From Flaviaesturariibacter aridisoli (GTDB taxonomy: Bacteria > Bacteroidota > Bacteroidia > Chitinophagales > Chitinophagaceae): DNA of 64,000 nucleotides. Below, one piece after another: positions 41,980 through 50,763 of the stretch. The notes under the pieces were generated by a model. The model did not search any database. It was not told the DNA's origin and saw nothing but the letters and a program-made list of their open reading frames with translations. A program made the position numbers and the translations under genes. Positions within the stretch are counted from its first letter, which is position 1; every line of letters begins with the position of its first letter. Where the stretch lies: positions 1 to 64,000 of the forward strand of contig NZ_SKFH01000029.1 in the NCBI RefSeq assembly GCF_004343705.1. Reading direction: 5' to 3'.

Positions 41980-43197
41980 ATGAACACCGAACTGAACCCG
42001 CTTTGTTCTCCTTTTCCCGACGAGCACGGTTACTATGGCCGCTTCGGCGGCGCTTATGTGCCCGAAATGCTTTTTCCGAACGTGGAGGAGTTGCGCAGCC
42101 GGTACGTAGAAATACTGGAAGACGAATCGTTCCGCAAAGAGCTCGGCGCGCTGCTGCGCGATTATGTGGGACGACCCACGCCGCTCTTTTACGCAGCGCG
42201 GCTCAGCGCGAAGCTGGGCACGCAGGTATACCTGAAGCGCGAAGACCTTTGCCACACCGGCGCCCACAAGATCAACAACACGGTGGGACAGATCCTGCTG
42301 GCGCAGCGGCTCGGCAAAAAGCGCATCATTGCCGAGACCGGCGCGGGGCAGCACGGCGTGGCCACGGCCACGGTGTGTGCGCTCACCGGGCTGGAATGTA
42401 TCGTGTATATGGGGGAAAAAGACATTGCCCGCCAGGCCCCCAACGTAGCCCGGATGCGGATGCTCGGCGCAACCGTTGTGCCCGCTACCAGCGGCTCCAA
42501 AACACTCAAGGATGCCACTAATGAAGCGATCCGCGACTGGATCAATCATCCCACCGACACGCATTATATCATCGGCAGCGTAGTGGGGCCGCATCCGTAC
42601 CCCGACCTCGTGGCGCGTTTCCAGAGCGTGATCAGCGAAGAGATGCGGGTACAGCTGAAAGAACACAGCGGCTCGGAGCTGCCCACGCACGTGGTGGCCT
42701 GCGTGGGCGGCGGCTCCAATGCCGCGGGTGCGTTTTACCATTTTATCGGCGAGCCGGCGGTTGCGCTGGTGGCCGTGGAAGCGGCCGGTCACGGGGTGCG
42801 CAGCGGCAAAAGCGCCGCCACCACGCAGCTGGGCCGCGAAGGCATCCTGCACGGAAGCCGCAGCCTCGTGATGCAGACCGAAGACGGGCAGGTGGTGGAG
42901 CCGCACAGCATTTCCGCCGGCCTGGATTATCCGGGCATCGGCCCGCTGCACGCCCACCTGTTCCAGAGTGGCCGCGGGCAGTTCCTGAGCGCTACCGACG
43001 AAGAAGCGTTGCAGGCATCCTTCGAAGTGGCGCGCCTCGAAGGCATCATCCCGGCGCTGGAAACCGGGCACGCGTTCGCGGTTCTTCCGAAGCTGGGTTT
43101 GACCGAAAGCCATTGCGTCGTCGTATGCCTCAGCGGCCGCGGCGACAAGGACCTGGCTACCTACATGGAAGCAATGGAAGCATCGGTCAAAGGATAG
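41980..43197 (+). CDS. trpB: Tryptophan synthase beta chain
   Basis: 405 aa. PLP enzyme: [55 protein letters not shown] with the PLP lysine, and the C-terminal [11 protein letters not shown]. It condenses indole with serine. It is normally followed directly by trpA; here a 330-nt repeat-rich gap comes first. Confidence 0.97.
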   Translation: MNTELNPLCSPFPDEHGYYGRFGGAYVPEMLFPNVEELRSRYVEILEDESFRKELGALLRDYVGRPTPLFYAARLSAKLGTQVYLKREDLCHTGAHKINNTVGQILLAQRLGKKRIIAETGAGQHGVATATVCALTGLECIVYMGEKDIARQAPNVARMRMLGATVVPATSGSKTLKDATNEAIRDWINHPTDTHYIIGSVVGPHPYPDLVARFQSVISEEMRVQLKEHSGSELPTHVVACVGGGSNAAGAFYHFIGEPAVALVAVEAAGHGVRSGKSAATTQLGREGILHGSRSLVMQTEDGQVVEPHSISAGLDYPGIGPLHAHLFQSGRGQFLSATDEEALQASFEVARLEGIIPALETGHAFAVLPKLGLTESHCVVVCLSGRGDKDLATYMEAMEASVKG

Positions 43198-43527
43198 TTT
43201 GTTTGAAATACAGGTTGCCACGCGGCGGTTTAACGATGACGCGCAAGCGATTTACGACCAAAAGCAAGCCTTAAACGATGGCGCGCAAGGTCCGGGTGTT
43301 GACGCGCAGCTCTTTAACGACCATGGACAAGGGCAAAATGCCCGTTTCAGATCGATTGTCGTTCATCAACGCTGCCTTAATGGCAATTTACACCGCCTTA
43401 ATGTCAATTTACAGGGCCTTAATGACCATTTACGAGGCCTTATCGATCGTGCGCAGGGCATTAATGCCCGTAAACGGCTTCGAATAGCCGGCTGTTATGA
43501 TATGTAAGTAATTGGAAACGAATTTAA
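43198..43527 (+). repeat. Tandem repeat array, 21-bp period, between trpB and trpA
   Basis: Twelve 21-bp units from 43226 to 43477 keep an uninterrupted frame in one reading (TTG at 43199 or later). Example units: GGCCTTAATGACCATTTACGA, CGCCTTAATGTCAATTTACAG, TGCCTTAATGGCAATTTACAC. Translation is heptads of form x-[LF]-N-D-x-x-Q. The rest of the gap (43478-43527) is not recognised. Whether it is translated is not known; a leaky ORF or an mRNA element between trpB and trpA are both possible. Confidence 0.88.
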
Positions 43528-44325
43528 ATGACTATGTCCAGGCTGAAAGACCTATTTGAGCAGAAGCAAAACCGCATCCTGAACGTCTATTGCACGGCCG
43601 GCTATCCCGAATTGGAAAGCACCGTGCCTGTGCTGCGCGCCCTGCAGGAAAACGGGGCCGACATCATCGAGCTGGGCATGCCCTACAGCGACCCGCTGGC
43701 CGACGGTCCGGTGATCCAGGCCAGCAGCGCGCGGGCCCTGGCCAACGGCATGAGCATCGAAACGCTTTTCCGGCAACTCGAAGGCGTCCGCGCGGAGCTG
43801 TCGGTGCCGGTAGTGCTGATGGGCTACCTCAACCCGCTGCTGCAATACGGCTTCGAGGCCTTTTGCGCCCGCGCGGCCGCCTGCGGGGTGGACGGGCTGA
43901 TCATTCCCGACATACCGCTGCACGCCTTTGAGCGCGAGTACCGCGACGTGGTCAAAAAGCACGGGCTGGACTTCATCTTCCTCGTGACCCCGGAAACACC
44001 CGAGGCCCGCGTGCGGAAGCTCGATGCGGCCAGCAGCGGCTTCCTGTACGCCGTGTCTTCCTCTTCGGTCACCGGTTCGGCAAAAGATTTCCCGGCGGTG
44101 GAGCGCTACCTCGAGCGCCTGCAGCAACTGCGGCTCAGCAACCCCGTGCTCGTGGGCTTCGGCATCCACGACCGCGACACGTTCAACAGCGCCTGCCGCC
44201 ATGCCAACGGGGCCATTATCGGCAGCGCTTATATCCGCGCACTTGCCGGGGCGGGTTCGGTGGAGGAGGGGACGAAGCGATTTTTGGAAGGAGTGCTGGG
44301 GAGAGGCGTGAATTCGAGTACTTGA
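43528..44325 (+). CDS. trpA: Tryptophan synthase alpha chain
   Basis: 265 aa from ATG 43528 (MTMSRLKDLF; ATG at 43534 is an alternative). TIM barrel with catalytic Glu (ELGMPYSDPLADGPVIQASS) and Asp within the same block, then YLNPLLQYG, GLIIPDIPLHAFE, SSSSVTGSA. Cleaves indole-3-glycerol phosphate. Its last codons (NSST, stop) fall in a repeat arm (44319-44341). Confidence 0.97.
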   Translation: MTMSRLKDLFEQKQNRILNVYCTAGYPELESTVPVLRALQENGADIIELGMPYSDPLADGPVIQASSARALANGMSIETLFRQLEGVRAELSVPVVLMGYLNPLLQYGFEAFCARAAACGVDGLIIPDIPLHAFEREYRDVVKKHGLDFIFLVTPETPEARVRKLDAASSGFLYAVSSSSVTGSAKDFPAVERYLERLQQLRLSNPVLVGFGIHDRDTFNSACRHANGAIIGSAYIRALAGAGSVEEGTKRFLEGVLGRGVNSST

Positions 44326-44408
44326 TTATTCGAATACATGAGTACATGAGGATAGAGGTATTGTTCCCCTCAGGTAAACTAGTAGTCATGTACGCTAATA
44401 ATCAAGTA
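44319..44408. repeat. Inverted repeat at the trpA 3' end
   Basis: Left arm TACTTGATTATTCGAATAC (44319-44341) and right arm 44386-44408, ending TAATAATCAAGTA, are near-perfect complements with a few mismatches. The left arm contains the stop codon of trpA and has 8-bp units (ATACATGA, GTACATGA). Confidence 0.8.
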
Positions 44409-44416
44409 ATCCCTCT

Positions 44417-44457
44417 CAGCCTGGGACACCTCCAGCGGCGGGGCTGCCAGGTGAGCT
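44417..44457 (-). other. Degenerate tRNA-Gly fragment (upstream side)
   Basis: CAGCCTGGGACACCTCCAGC, then GGCGGGGCTGCCAGGTGAGCT resembles the anticodon arm and D-arm of the tRNA at 44492-44564, but with the inserted hairpin GGGACACC..GGCGGGG. It matches the downstream fragment better than the tRNA itself. Not a functional tRNA. Confidence 0.6.
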
Positions 44458-44463
44458 GGAAAT

Positions 44464-44486
44464 AAAAAAGGAACCTTGTAGGTTCC
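44464..44486 (-). terminator. Terminator after tRNA-Gly
   Basis: On the minus strand GGAACC (44486-44481) pairs with GGTTCC (44475-44470) across a 5-nt loop, followed by a T-run. It ends the tRNA transcript. Confidence 0.85.
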
Positions 44487-44491
44487 TTTCG

Positions 44492-44564
44492 AGCGGAAGA
44501 CGGGACTCGAACCCGCTACCTACAGCTTGGGAAGCTGTCGCTCTACCAGGTGAGCTACTTCCGC
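44492..44564 (-). tRNA. tRNA-Gly (anticodon CCC)
   Basis: 73-nt cloverleaf on the minus strand. Acceptor GCGGAAG pairs with CTTCCGC; D-stem GCTC/GAGC; anticodon stem ACAGC/GCTGT around loop TTCCCAA (anticodon CCC); T-arm CGGGTTCGAGTCCCG. Discriminator T. CCA is not encoded. Followed by a terminator. Confidence 0.96.
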
Positions 44565-44577
44565 TTATTTTTTTAAG

Positions 44578-44628
44578 TACCTACAGCTTGGGACCCCGCC
44601 AGCGGCGGGGCTACCAGGTGAGCTACTT
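44578..44628 (-). other. Degenerate tRNA-Gly fragment (other side)
   Basis: TACCTACAGCTTGGGA (44578-44593), then an inserted hairpin CCCCGCCAGCGGCGGGG (44594-44610), then CTACCAGGTGAGCTACTT (44611-44628). These flanking words are identical to the 5' half of the true tRNA; the 10 nt between the two words in the tRNA are replaced by the hairpin. It lies 13 nt past the tRNA 5' end, as a direct repeat. Not foldable as tRNA. Confidence 0.75.
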
Positions 44629-44692
44629 TCTCCGGCCGACGAAGCCTTGGCGCAGGCGGCCGCAAACGAGTAATAACTTTGAGCAAATTAAC

Positions 44693-45283
44693 ATGAATCT
44701 CGCAATAATCAAATACAACGCCGGCAATATCCAATCCGTGCTGAATGCGCTGGAGCGGCTTGGTGCGCCGGCCACCGTTACCGACGATGCGGAAGCGCTG
44801 CGCCGCGCCGATAAAGTGATCTTTCCCGGCGTGGGGGAGGCCAGCACTGCCATGGCCAGCCTGCGCGCCAATGGCCTCGACGGCGTGTTGCGCGAGTTGC
44901 AGCAACCGGTGCTTGGCATCTGCGTGGGCATGCAGCTGCTCTGCACCCATTCTGAAGAGGCCGATACGGAAGCGCTGGGCATCATCCCCGTAAACGTTCG
45001 CCGCTTCCCGGCCGGCGCGCCCGGCGAGAAGGTGCCGCAGGTAGGCTGGAACACCATCCACGACCTGCGCTCGCCGCTTTTTAAGGGACTGCCCGAGGAG
45101 AGCTATGTATACAACGTGCACAGCTACTATGCGGAAGACAGTGCCTACACCATCGCCCGCTGCCACTACATCCTGGACTATGCCGCCGCCGTGCAGAAAG
45201 GCAATTTTTACGGCGTGCAATTTCACACAGAGAAAAGCGCCGCCACCGGCGACCGCATTCTTCAAAACTTTTTAGACCTCTGA
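44693..45283 (+). CDS. hisH: Imidazole glycerol phosphate synthase amidotransferase subunit
   Basis: 196 aa from ATG 44693 (MNLAIIKYNAGNIQSVLNAL). Class I amidotransferase with GICVGMQLLC (nucleophile Cys), and GVQFHTEKSAATG (His, Glu). It delivers ammonia to HisF. Overlaps hisA by one base (TGATG). Confidence 0.96.
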   Translation: MNLAIIKYNAGNIQSVLNALERLGAPATVTDDAEALRRADKVIFPGVGEASTAMASLRANGLDGVLRELQQPVLGICVGMQLLCTHSEEADTEALGIIPVNVRRFPAGAPGEKVPQVGWNTIHDLRSPLFKGLPEESYVYNVHSYYAEDSAYTIARCHYILDYAAAVQKGNFYGVQFHTEKSAATGDRILQNFLDL

Positions 45284-46002
45284 TGCAACTGATCCCTGCC
45301 ATAGACATCATCGACGGAAAATGCGTGCGGCTGACGCACGGCGATTACAACCAGAAAACCGTATACAACGAGCATCCGCTGGAAGTGGCGCGGCAATTCG
45401 AAGATGCCGGCCTGCAGCGCCTGCACCTCGTGGACCTCGATGGCGCCAAAGCCGGCGCCGTGCGCAACTGGAAAGTGCTGGAAACACTCGCCGGCAAAAC
45501 AGGCCTCGTGATCGATTTCGGTGGCGGCATCAAGTCGGAGCGCGACGTGCGCATCGTGTTTGAAAGCGGCGCCAGGCTGGCCACCGTAGGCAGCGTGGCG
45601 GTGAAGGATGAAAGTGAATTCCTGCTATGGCTGGAGCGCTACGGTCCGGAAGCCTTCCTGCTCGGCGCTGATGTGCGTGATGAAAAGATCACCGTAAGCG
45701 GATGGCTGGAAAAGACCGATATCTGGATCTACGACTTCCTGCAGCAGTACATCGACCGCGGCATCCGGCAGGCATTCTGCACCGATGTGTCGAAGGACGG
45801 CGCCCTGCAGGGTCCGGCGCTGGAGCTTTACAAGAACATCGTGGCAAAATTCCCCGAGCTGCACTTTATCGCCTCCGGCGGTGTGGCCTCCCTCGACGAC
45901 CTGCACCGCTTGCAGGAAGCAGGGTGTAAAGGCGCCATCATTGGTAAGGCGATCTACGAGGGGCGCATCACGCTGAAGCAACTGGCTGCTTTCCACAAAT
46001 AG
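45283..46002 (+). CDS. hisA: Phosphoribosylformimino-5-aminoimidazole carboxamide ribotide isomerase
   Basis: 239 aa TIM barrel. IPAIDIIDGKCVRLTHGDYNQK at the N-terminus with catalytic Asp8; VIDFGGGIKSERDV; ASGGVASLDDLHRL. Isomerises ProFAR to PRFAR. Coupled to hisH; followed by hisF after a 224-nt gap. Confidence 0.96.
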   Translation: MQLIPAIDIIDGKCVRLTHGDYNQKTVYNEHPLEVARQFEDAGLQRLHLVDLDGAKAGAVRNWKVLETLAGKTGLVIDFGGGIKSERDVRIVFESGARLATVGSVAVKDESEFLLWLERYGPEAFLLGADVRDEKITVSGWLEKTDIWIYDFLQQYIDRGIRQAFCTDVSKDGALQGPALELYKNIVAKFPELHFIASGGVASLDDLHRLQEAGCKGAIIGKAIYEGRITLKQLAAFHK

Positions 46003-46156
46003 AGGCATTCGGATGAAGAGAAAGAACGCAGATTTTATACGATTGGTAGGATATACACAGATAGAATGGCAGGTGGGAAGCATGCCTTTTTGAAACACCC
46101 TTTAGCTCAGTAGTGGATAAGATAGAAAATACGATTTACAAAATCTCCGCCGCGTA

Positions 46157-46222
46157 CTAATTACCAATAGACCAGTAGACCAAAACCAATTAACGAATCA
46201 ACCAGATAACTAATTAACTATT
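46157..46222 (+). repeat. 8-bp-period repeat before hisF
   Basis: AATAGACC AGTAGACC AAAACC AATTAACG AATCAACC AGATAACT AATTAACT. One-armed array directly before the hisF start at 46227. The remainder of the gap shows nothing recognised. Confidence 0.6.
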
Positions 46223-46226
46223 TCCC

Positions 46227-46985
46227 ATGCTCGCCAAACGCATCATACCCTGTCTTGATATCAAAGACGGACGCACCGTAAAGGGAACGCACTTCGTAAA
46301 CCTGCGTGATGCCGGCGACCCCGTGGAGCTGGCGGCGGAGTATGCCCGGCAGGGAGCGGACGAATTGGTGTTCCTTGACATCACGGCGACGGTGGAAAAA
46401 CGGAAAACGCTGGCGGAGCTCGTGCTGCGTGTGGCCAGGGCCGTCAATATTCCATTCACCGTTGGTGGAGGCGTGCGCAGCACCGACGACGTGGCCGTAT
46501 TACTACAGTCGGGCGCCGACAAGGTGTCGATCAACACCGCGGCGTATAACGATCCGCAGCTCATTGCGGACATCGCGCGGATGGCAGGCTCACAGTGCGT
46601 GGTGCTGGCCATCGACACCCGCCAGGAAGACGATGGCGAATGGTACGTGTACCTCCACGGCGGTCGCACCCGCACCGATACCCGGTGCATCGACTGGGCG
46701 CGGCGCGCCGTGAGCCTGGGCGCCGGCGAGATCCTGCTCACCTCGATGAACCATGATGGCACCAAGGCCGGCTTTGCGCTGGATATCACCCGGCGCCTAT
46801 CCGATGAACTGCCCGTTCCCATCATTGCTTCCGGTGGCGGCGGCACGATGCAGCATTTCGCCGATGCATTTACCGAAGGCCATGCCGATGCCGCGCTGGC
46901 TGCCAGTGTTTTCCATTTCAAGGAAATCGAGATCCCAGCGCTTAAAGACTTTCTTTCCCGGAAGGGCATCGTCGTGCGCAAATAG
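46227..46985 (+). CDS. hisF: Imidazole glycerol phosphate synthase cyclase subunit
   Basis: 252 aa TIM barrel. Catalytic Asp11 in [14 protein letters not shown] and Asp in [32 protein letters not shown]. Makes IGP and AICAR with HisH. Followed by a CTGAGCG-type repeat and the DUF2452 gene. Confidence 0.97.
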   Translation: MLAKRIIPCLDIKDGRTVKGTHFVNLRDAGDPVELAAEYARQGADELVFLDITATVEKRKTLAELVLRVARAVNIPFTVGGGVRSTDDVAVLLQSGADKVSINTAAYNDPQLIADIARMAGSQCVVLAIDTRQEDDGEWYVYLHGGRTRTDTRCIDWARRAVSLGAGEILLTSMNHDGTKAGFALDITRRLSDELPVPIIASGGGGTMQHFADAFTEGHADAALAASVFHFKEIEIPALKDFLSRKGIVVRK

Positions 46986-47021
46986 CGGAGGCTCATTAGC
47001 CCATTCTTCAATCACCCCATC

Positions 47022-47078
47022 CTTCGGCTATGCTCAGGATGACAGGAAAGCCAATTGTCTTGCTGAGCGCAGTCGAAG
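47022..47078. repeat. CTGAGCG-family inverted repeat
   Basis: CTTCGGCTATGCTCAGGATG (47022-47044) and its partner ending CTGAGCGCAGTCGAAG (47056-47078) form an imperfect hairpin with an 11-nt spacer. Same word family as 22248 and 32756. Lies between hisF and the DUF2452 gene; probably acts as a hairpin element. Confidence 0.75.
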
Positions 47079-47096
47079 CACCATTAAATTTGCGCT

Positions 47097-47885
47097 ATGG
47101 TTCAAGCCTATAATTTCCTGGGCAGCTGGCAGCTCTTTCCCGAAAAGGGTACCTACGAGTCGGGCAGCCGGCCCAGGAGCGGCATCTACAAAGTGGAAAG
47201 CCCTGAGGGCACCCGCGAGCTCCTCATCACGCACAGCTGGGTGTCGCTCGAAAACGAGGCGTTCACCGCATCCTACCGCGCTATCGCCGACGGCGACCTG
47301 CACCCCTTTCCCGACCGTACCCTGGCCGACGAAGCGCAGGTGACCTTTCCCGATTCCATCAGCTTCGAGCTACATTTTTACCGGGGCGGCCAGGTACTGT
47401 TGCACATCGTGCACGAGATACAGCCCAACGGCTACCTGAAGCTGACGGTGCAGGGTTTCAACAGCGACGGATCGCCCTACACGAACGTAGAGGTCTTTCA
47501 CCGGCAGATGAGCGTACTGCCTTACTCGGCTTCGGTGGCCGGCGCGCTGGTGAAGCCCAACGAAGAAGGCGTCATCCGGCACAAGGCGCTGACGGCAATG
47601 GAGGAGCAGACCAACATGCAGTTGGAGCAGATCCGCAAGCAGATCGAATTGCTGGCCCTGCAGGCGCAGGAGATCCACCAGCGCAAAGAGCTTTCGATGA
47701 TGATCTACAACGCGAAGATCTCCTTCAAGCCCGAGATCGGCCAGGTGTATCACCTGTACGAAAAGGTGGACGGCAGCCACATCATCTCGCTCATTTCCCC
47801 TAAAGAATGGGGCGCGGGCATGCCGTATAAAAGCAGCGTGGCCGCCGTGCAGTTATTAGCCGATCACACCTGGAAAGAATTGTAA
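47097..47885 (+). CDS. DUF2452-containing protein with N-terminal lipocalin-like region
   Basis: 262 aa. Residues about 1-145 form a beta-rich region (YNFLGSWQLFPEKGTYESGSRPRSG, SFELHFYRGGQVLLHIVHEIQPNGYLKLTVQG). Residues about 160-262 match the DUF2452 pattern: RHKALTAMEEQTNMQLEQIRKQIELLALQAQEIHQRKELSMMIYNAKISFKPEIGQVYHLYEKVDGSHIISLISPKEWG and LLADHTWKEL. DUF2452 function is unknown. It lies between hisF and pdxJ, both plus strand, with an array of ATTCATT words (47895-47923) before pdxJ. Confidence 0.7.
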   Translation: MVQAYNFLGSWQLFPEKGTYESGSRPRSGIYKVESPEGTRELLITHSWVSLENEAFTASYRAIADGDLHPFPDRTLADEAQVTFPDSISFELHFYRGGQVLLHIVHEIQPNGYLKLTVQGFNSDGSPYTNVEVFHRQMSVLPYSASVAGALVKPNEEGVIRHKALTAMEEQTNMQLEQIRKQIELLALQAQEIHQRKELSMMIYNAKISFKPEIGQVYHLYEKVDGSHIISLISPKEWGAGMPYKSSVAAVQLLADHTWKEL

Positions 47886-47894
47886 ACGATAGCT

Positions 47895-47923
47895 TCAACT
47901 TATTACTCATTATTCATTATTCA
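47895..47923 (+). repeat. 7-bp-period repeat before pdxJ
   Basis: ACTTATT ACTCATT ATTCATT ATTCATC, single arm, ending a few bases before the pdxJ ATG (47929). Confidence 0.65.
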
Positions 47924-47928
47924 TCTCC

Positions 47929-48645
47929 ATGACCAAGCTCTCGGTTAACATCAACAAGATCGCCACGCTGCGCAACAGCCGCGGGGGCAATAACCCCGAC
48001 GTGGTGCAGGCCGCCATCGACGTGCAGGCCTTTGGCGCCGACGGCGTTACCGTGCATCCGCGTCCCGATGAACGCCACATCCGCTATGCCGACGTGCGGG
48101 CCATCAAGCCGATCATAACCACCGAATTCAACATCGAGGGTAATTCGCGCGAGCAAAAGTTCGTAGACCTGGTGCTGGAAGTGAAGCCCGACCAGGTGAC
48201 GCTGGTGCCCGACGAGCTCGGACAGCTGACCTCGGATCATGGATGGGACACGGTGAAGCACCGCGAATACCTACGGGAGATCATCGGCGTGTTCAAAAAA
48301 GCCGGTATCCGTGTGTCCATCTTCGTCGACCCGGTAGTAGCAATGGTGGAAGGCGCCGCAAAGACGGGCACTGACCGCATCGAATTATATACCGAAGGTT
48401 ACGCGCACCAGTATGCGCAGAACCGCGAAGCGGCTGTGGCGCCCTATGTAGCTGCCGCCCGGCGCGCTGCCGAACTGGGCCTGGGCATCAACGCGGGGCA
48501 CGACCTCGACCGGAAAAACCTGCGCTTCCTGAAAGAATCACTCCCGCAGTTGGATGAAGTCAGCATCGGCCACGCGCTTATTTCCGATGCGTTGTACCTG
48601 GGGCTGGAGAACACGATACAGATTTACAAGCGACAGGTACAATAA
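47929..48645 (+). CDS. pdxJ: Pyridoxine 5'-phosphate synthase
   Basis: 238 aa TIM barrel. Motifs: VNINKIATLRNSRGGNNPDVVQAA, GADGVTVHPRPDERHIRYADV, EFNIEGN, TLVPDELGQLTSDHGWD, VSIFVDP and GLGINAGHDLDRKNLRFL. It joins 1-deoxyxylulose 5-phosphate and aminoacetone phosphate. Terminated by a strong hairpin. Confidence 0.97.
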   Translation: MTKLSVNINKIATLRNSRGGNNPDVVQAAIDVQAFGADGVTVHPRPDERHIRYADVRAIKPIITTEFNIEGNSREQKFVDLVLEVKPDQVTLVPDELGQLTSDHGWDTVKHREYLREIIGVFKKAGIRVSIFVDPVVAMVEGAAKTGTDRIELYTEGYAHQYAQNREAAVAPYVAAARRAAELGLGINAGHDLDRKNLRFLKESLPQLDEVSIGHALISDALYLGLENTIQIYKRQVQ

Positions 48646-48670
48646 AACGGGGCAGCAAAGCTGCCCCGTT
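48646..48670 (+). terminator. pdxJ terminator
   Basis: AACGGGGCAGC (48646-48656) pairs with GCTGCCCCGTT (48660-48670), loop AAA. No long T-run follows, but the minus-strand gene begins beyond it, so it is a good bidirectional terminator candidate. Confidence 0.75.
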
Positions 48671-48696
48671 CTGTCTCAGGATCCGCTACCAACGAT

Positions 48697-49734
48697 TCAC
48701 GACGCCTGCCAATCGTTCAGTTGCTTCTCGATATATTTCGACCAGCGTTTTTTCTTACTCTGTTGGCGCAGGAACAGCACGCCCAGCGTGATGGCAGCGG
48801 CGGCTACGCCGACCGCGGCGATAAAGGTATAGTTCGCCCGTGCCGGCGGCACGTAGGTTACGCCCGTTTCATTGGTCAGCGCCGGCTCATGCACGTAGCG
48901 GCCGTCTTCGGGCATGGCCAGGTCCCAGAAGTGGCGGGTGAGCTTATTGAGCGACTTGCGGGCCTCGGCGCCGTACATGCTTTGGCCGTGGCCGGTGGCG
49001 ATCACCTGGGGCTGCAACTGCGCCAGCAGCCGCACCGAGCGGGCCGCTGCACCCCAGTCGATGGTGAAATAGCGCGGTGGGCCTTGCAGCTCTTTTTTCT
49101 GCGTCATCACCGACAATGCAGAATTCTGGTTCGTTGTCGTCACGGCATCGCCGGCCACGAGCACGCCGTCGTGCTCGCGGTACAGGCTCACGTGGCCCGG
49201 TGCATGGCCGGGCGTATGCAGCCAGCGCCATTCGGGCATACCGGGCACGGTGCCGTCCTCATCGAGAAACTGCAGGTGATCTTCGGCGTTAATCGGCCCC
49301 CGCGGATAGGTAAACGACAGGTACGACATCAGTCCACCGCCCACGCTCGGATCGGCCGGCGGGTATTGCGAGCGGCCGGTGAGGTAGGGGCCTTCGAGCT
49401 TATGGCAATAAATGGGACAGCCCCATTCGCGCGCCAGCTCCAGCAGCGAACCTACATGGTCGAAATGCCCGTGGGTGAGCACGATCGCCGAGGGTCGGCT
49501 GTTGCGGCCGCCAAAAACGTTTTCCGCCAGCGACTTGATTTTGGCGGCGGAAGACTTCAGGCCTGCATCCACGAGGATCCAGTTGTTGGTGCCCCCGGTG
49601 TTCTGCAAGATGAAGCAATTGACAAATGTATCTTTCACGCGCCACACGCCCGGCGCCACCACGAACTGGTTTTTACCGATCTCGTGCTCTTCCGTTGCGG
49701 TTACAACGCGGTTTTGAATGGCCGTTCTGTTCAT
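48697..49734 (-). CDS. Membrane-anchored metallo-beta-lactamase-fold hydrolase
   Basis: 345 aa. MBL metal site LTHGHFDHVG (HxHxDH, about 88-93), second His in TPGHAPGH and Asp in GDAVTT. Residues about 305-325 (YTFIAAVGVAAAAITLGVLFL) form one C-terminal transmembrane helix, then a basic tail. MBL-fold enzymes of this type hydrolyse esters or thioesters; substrate unknown. Monocistronic. Confidence 0.88.
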   Translation of the reverse strand: MNRTAIQNRVVTATEEHEIGKNQFVVAPGVWRVKDTFVNCFILQNTGGTNNWILVDAGLKSSAAKIKSLAENVFGGRNSRPSAIVLTHGHFDHVGSLLELAREWGCPIYCHKLEGPYLTGRSQYPPADPSVGGGLMSYLSFTYPRGPINAEDHLQFLDEDGTVPGMPEWRWLHTPGHAPGHVSLYREHDGVLVAGDAVTTTNQNSALSVMTQKKELQGPPRYFTIDWGAAARSVRLLAQLQPQVIATGHGQSMYGAEARKSLNKLTRHFWDLAMPEDGRYVHEPALTNETGVTYVPPARANYTFIAAVGVAAAAITLGVLFLRQQSKKKRWSKYIEKQLNDWQAS

Positions 49735-49894
49735 ATGATTGTTTTCGTTATGGGATCAAATAACATACCACTGCACCGTTTCCCGCTTTGGCCTCCGCGC
49801 CGATCGCCACGCCTGCCGGGAACGAGGCGACCAGTATCAACGAAAAAGTAGCCAAACCGCGCAAGGACTCTTTGTGGGCGTCTCCTCGCTAAGC

Positions 49895-50734
49895 TCAGGG
49901 CGCCGGCGCAAAGGCCAGCACCCGGGCAGGTTGCCCTTTGCGCGCCTCTGTGCTGATGTACAGGGTGCCGTCGGAGGCAAAGCAAAGGCCTTCGGGTTGT
50001 GGCAACAGCCGCGGATCAATGACCTGGAACCCGCGCAGCTTCCCGCTTTGATCGAATACTGCCAGGCCCTTGGTGTCGCGCGTGGAAAGAACGAAGTAGA
50101 AACCACTCTGCGGGTGCACGGCTATGGCCGAAGGGTAAAAGCCGGCTTTGCTGCCGATGGCCTTTTTCAATTCCTTGTGATCGATCACGAGCACCGGGTC
50201 GGGCAGCAATTGCTTGCGAGCCGGGTCGAAGGCATAGATACTACGGGTGGATTTCTTCGCATCTTCCAGGCCGGAAGCATTCTTGCAGGCAATAAGCAAA
50301 TGCCCCGTCCTCGAATCGAAGCAAAGGCCTTCGGTATTGTTTTTCTTACTGAGCCGTGTGTCGAGCTCTTCGGTCTGCGGGGCGTTGCGCCAGTTGTGTA
50401 TGGCAAACAGGTCGCCATGGCTCCAGAGCACATAAGCCGTGCCGTTGACGAGGGCGACGTCCTCCACGTCGAATTTGGAGGTGCCGCTTTTTCGGAACGT
50501 AATGCGACGCTCGATGACCGGCTTTCCGGACAGGTTGAGCACATAAAGAGTCGGGGTCAGGTCCTCGATAGCCAACAGGTGCGTATTGTCGATAAAGCTG
50601 ATACCCGAAATTTCATCGAGGGAAGCGGGAAGATCCCAGCTGGCCTTGGGCCGATCGAGCCGGTAGCCGGTCTGGGCGCCCACGGAAAGGGACACACACA
50701 GGAGCAGGGCCATAAAAAAACGCGCAGGATTCAT
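49895..50734 (-). CDS. Exported SdiA-regulated-like beta-propeller protein
   Basis: 279 aa, signal peptide MNPARFFMALLLCVSLSVGAQ. Pattern LDEISGISFIDNTHLLAIEDLTPTLYVLNL, DVEDVALVNGTAYVLWSHGDLFAI, NTEGLCFDSRTGHLLIACK and QPEGLCFASDGTLYISTEA is like the SdiA-regulated/esterase-like propeller families. Function unknown; likely periplasmic. 29 nt before the TlpA gene on the same strand, so possibly co-transcribed. Confidence 0.75.
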   Translation of the reverse strand: MNPARFFMALLLCVSLSVGAQTGYRLDRPKASWDLPASLDEISGISFIDNTHLLAIEDLTPTLYVLNLSGKPVIERRITFRKSGTSKFDVEDVALVNGTAYVLWSHGDLFAIHNWRNAPQTEELDTRLSKKNNTEGLCFDSRTGHLLIACKNASGLEDAKKSTRSIYAFDPARKQLLPDPVLVIDHKELKKAIGSKAGFYPSAIAVHPQSGFYFVLSTRDTKGLAVFDQSGKLRGFQVIDPRLLPQPEGLCFASDGTLYISTEARKGQPARVLAFAPAP

Positions 50735-50763
50735 GCGCGTTTTCCTACAATACTCGTTCCGGT

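Noticed and set aside
43199-43507. A 102-aa protein between trpB and trpA
   Set aside because: It is a repeat-derived frame without ATG; it is reported as a repeat array.
44410-44460. Second tRNA gene
   Set aside because: No complete acceptor or T arm; it is only a degenerate fragment.
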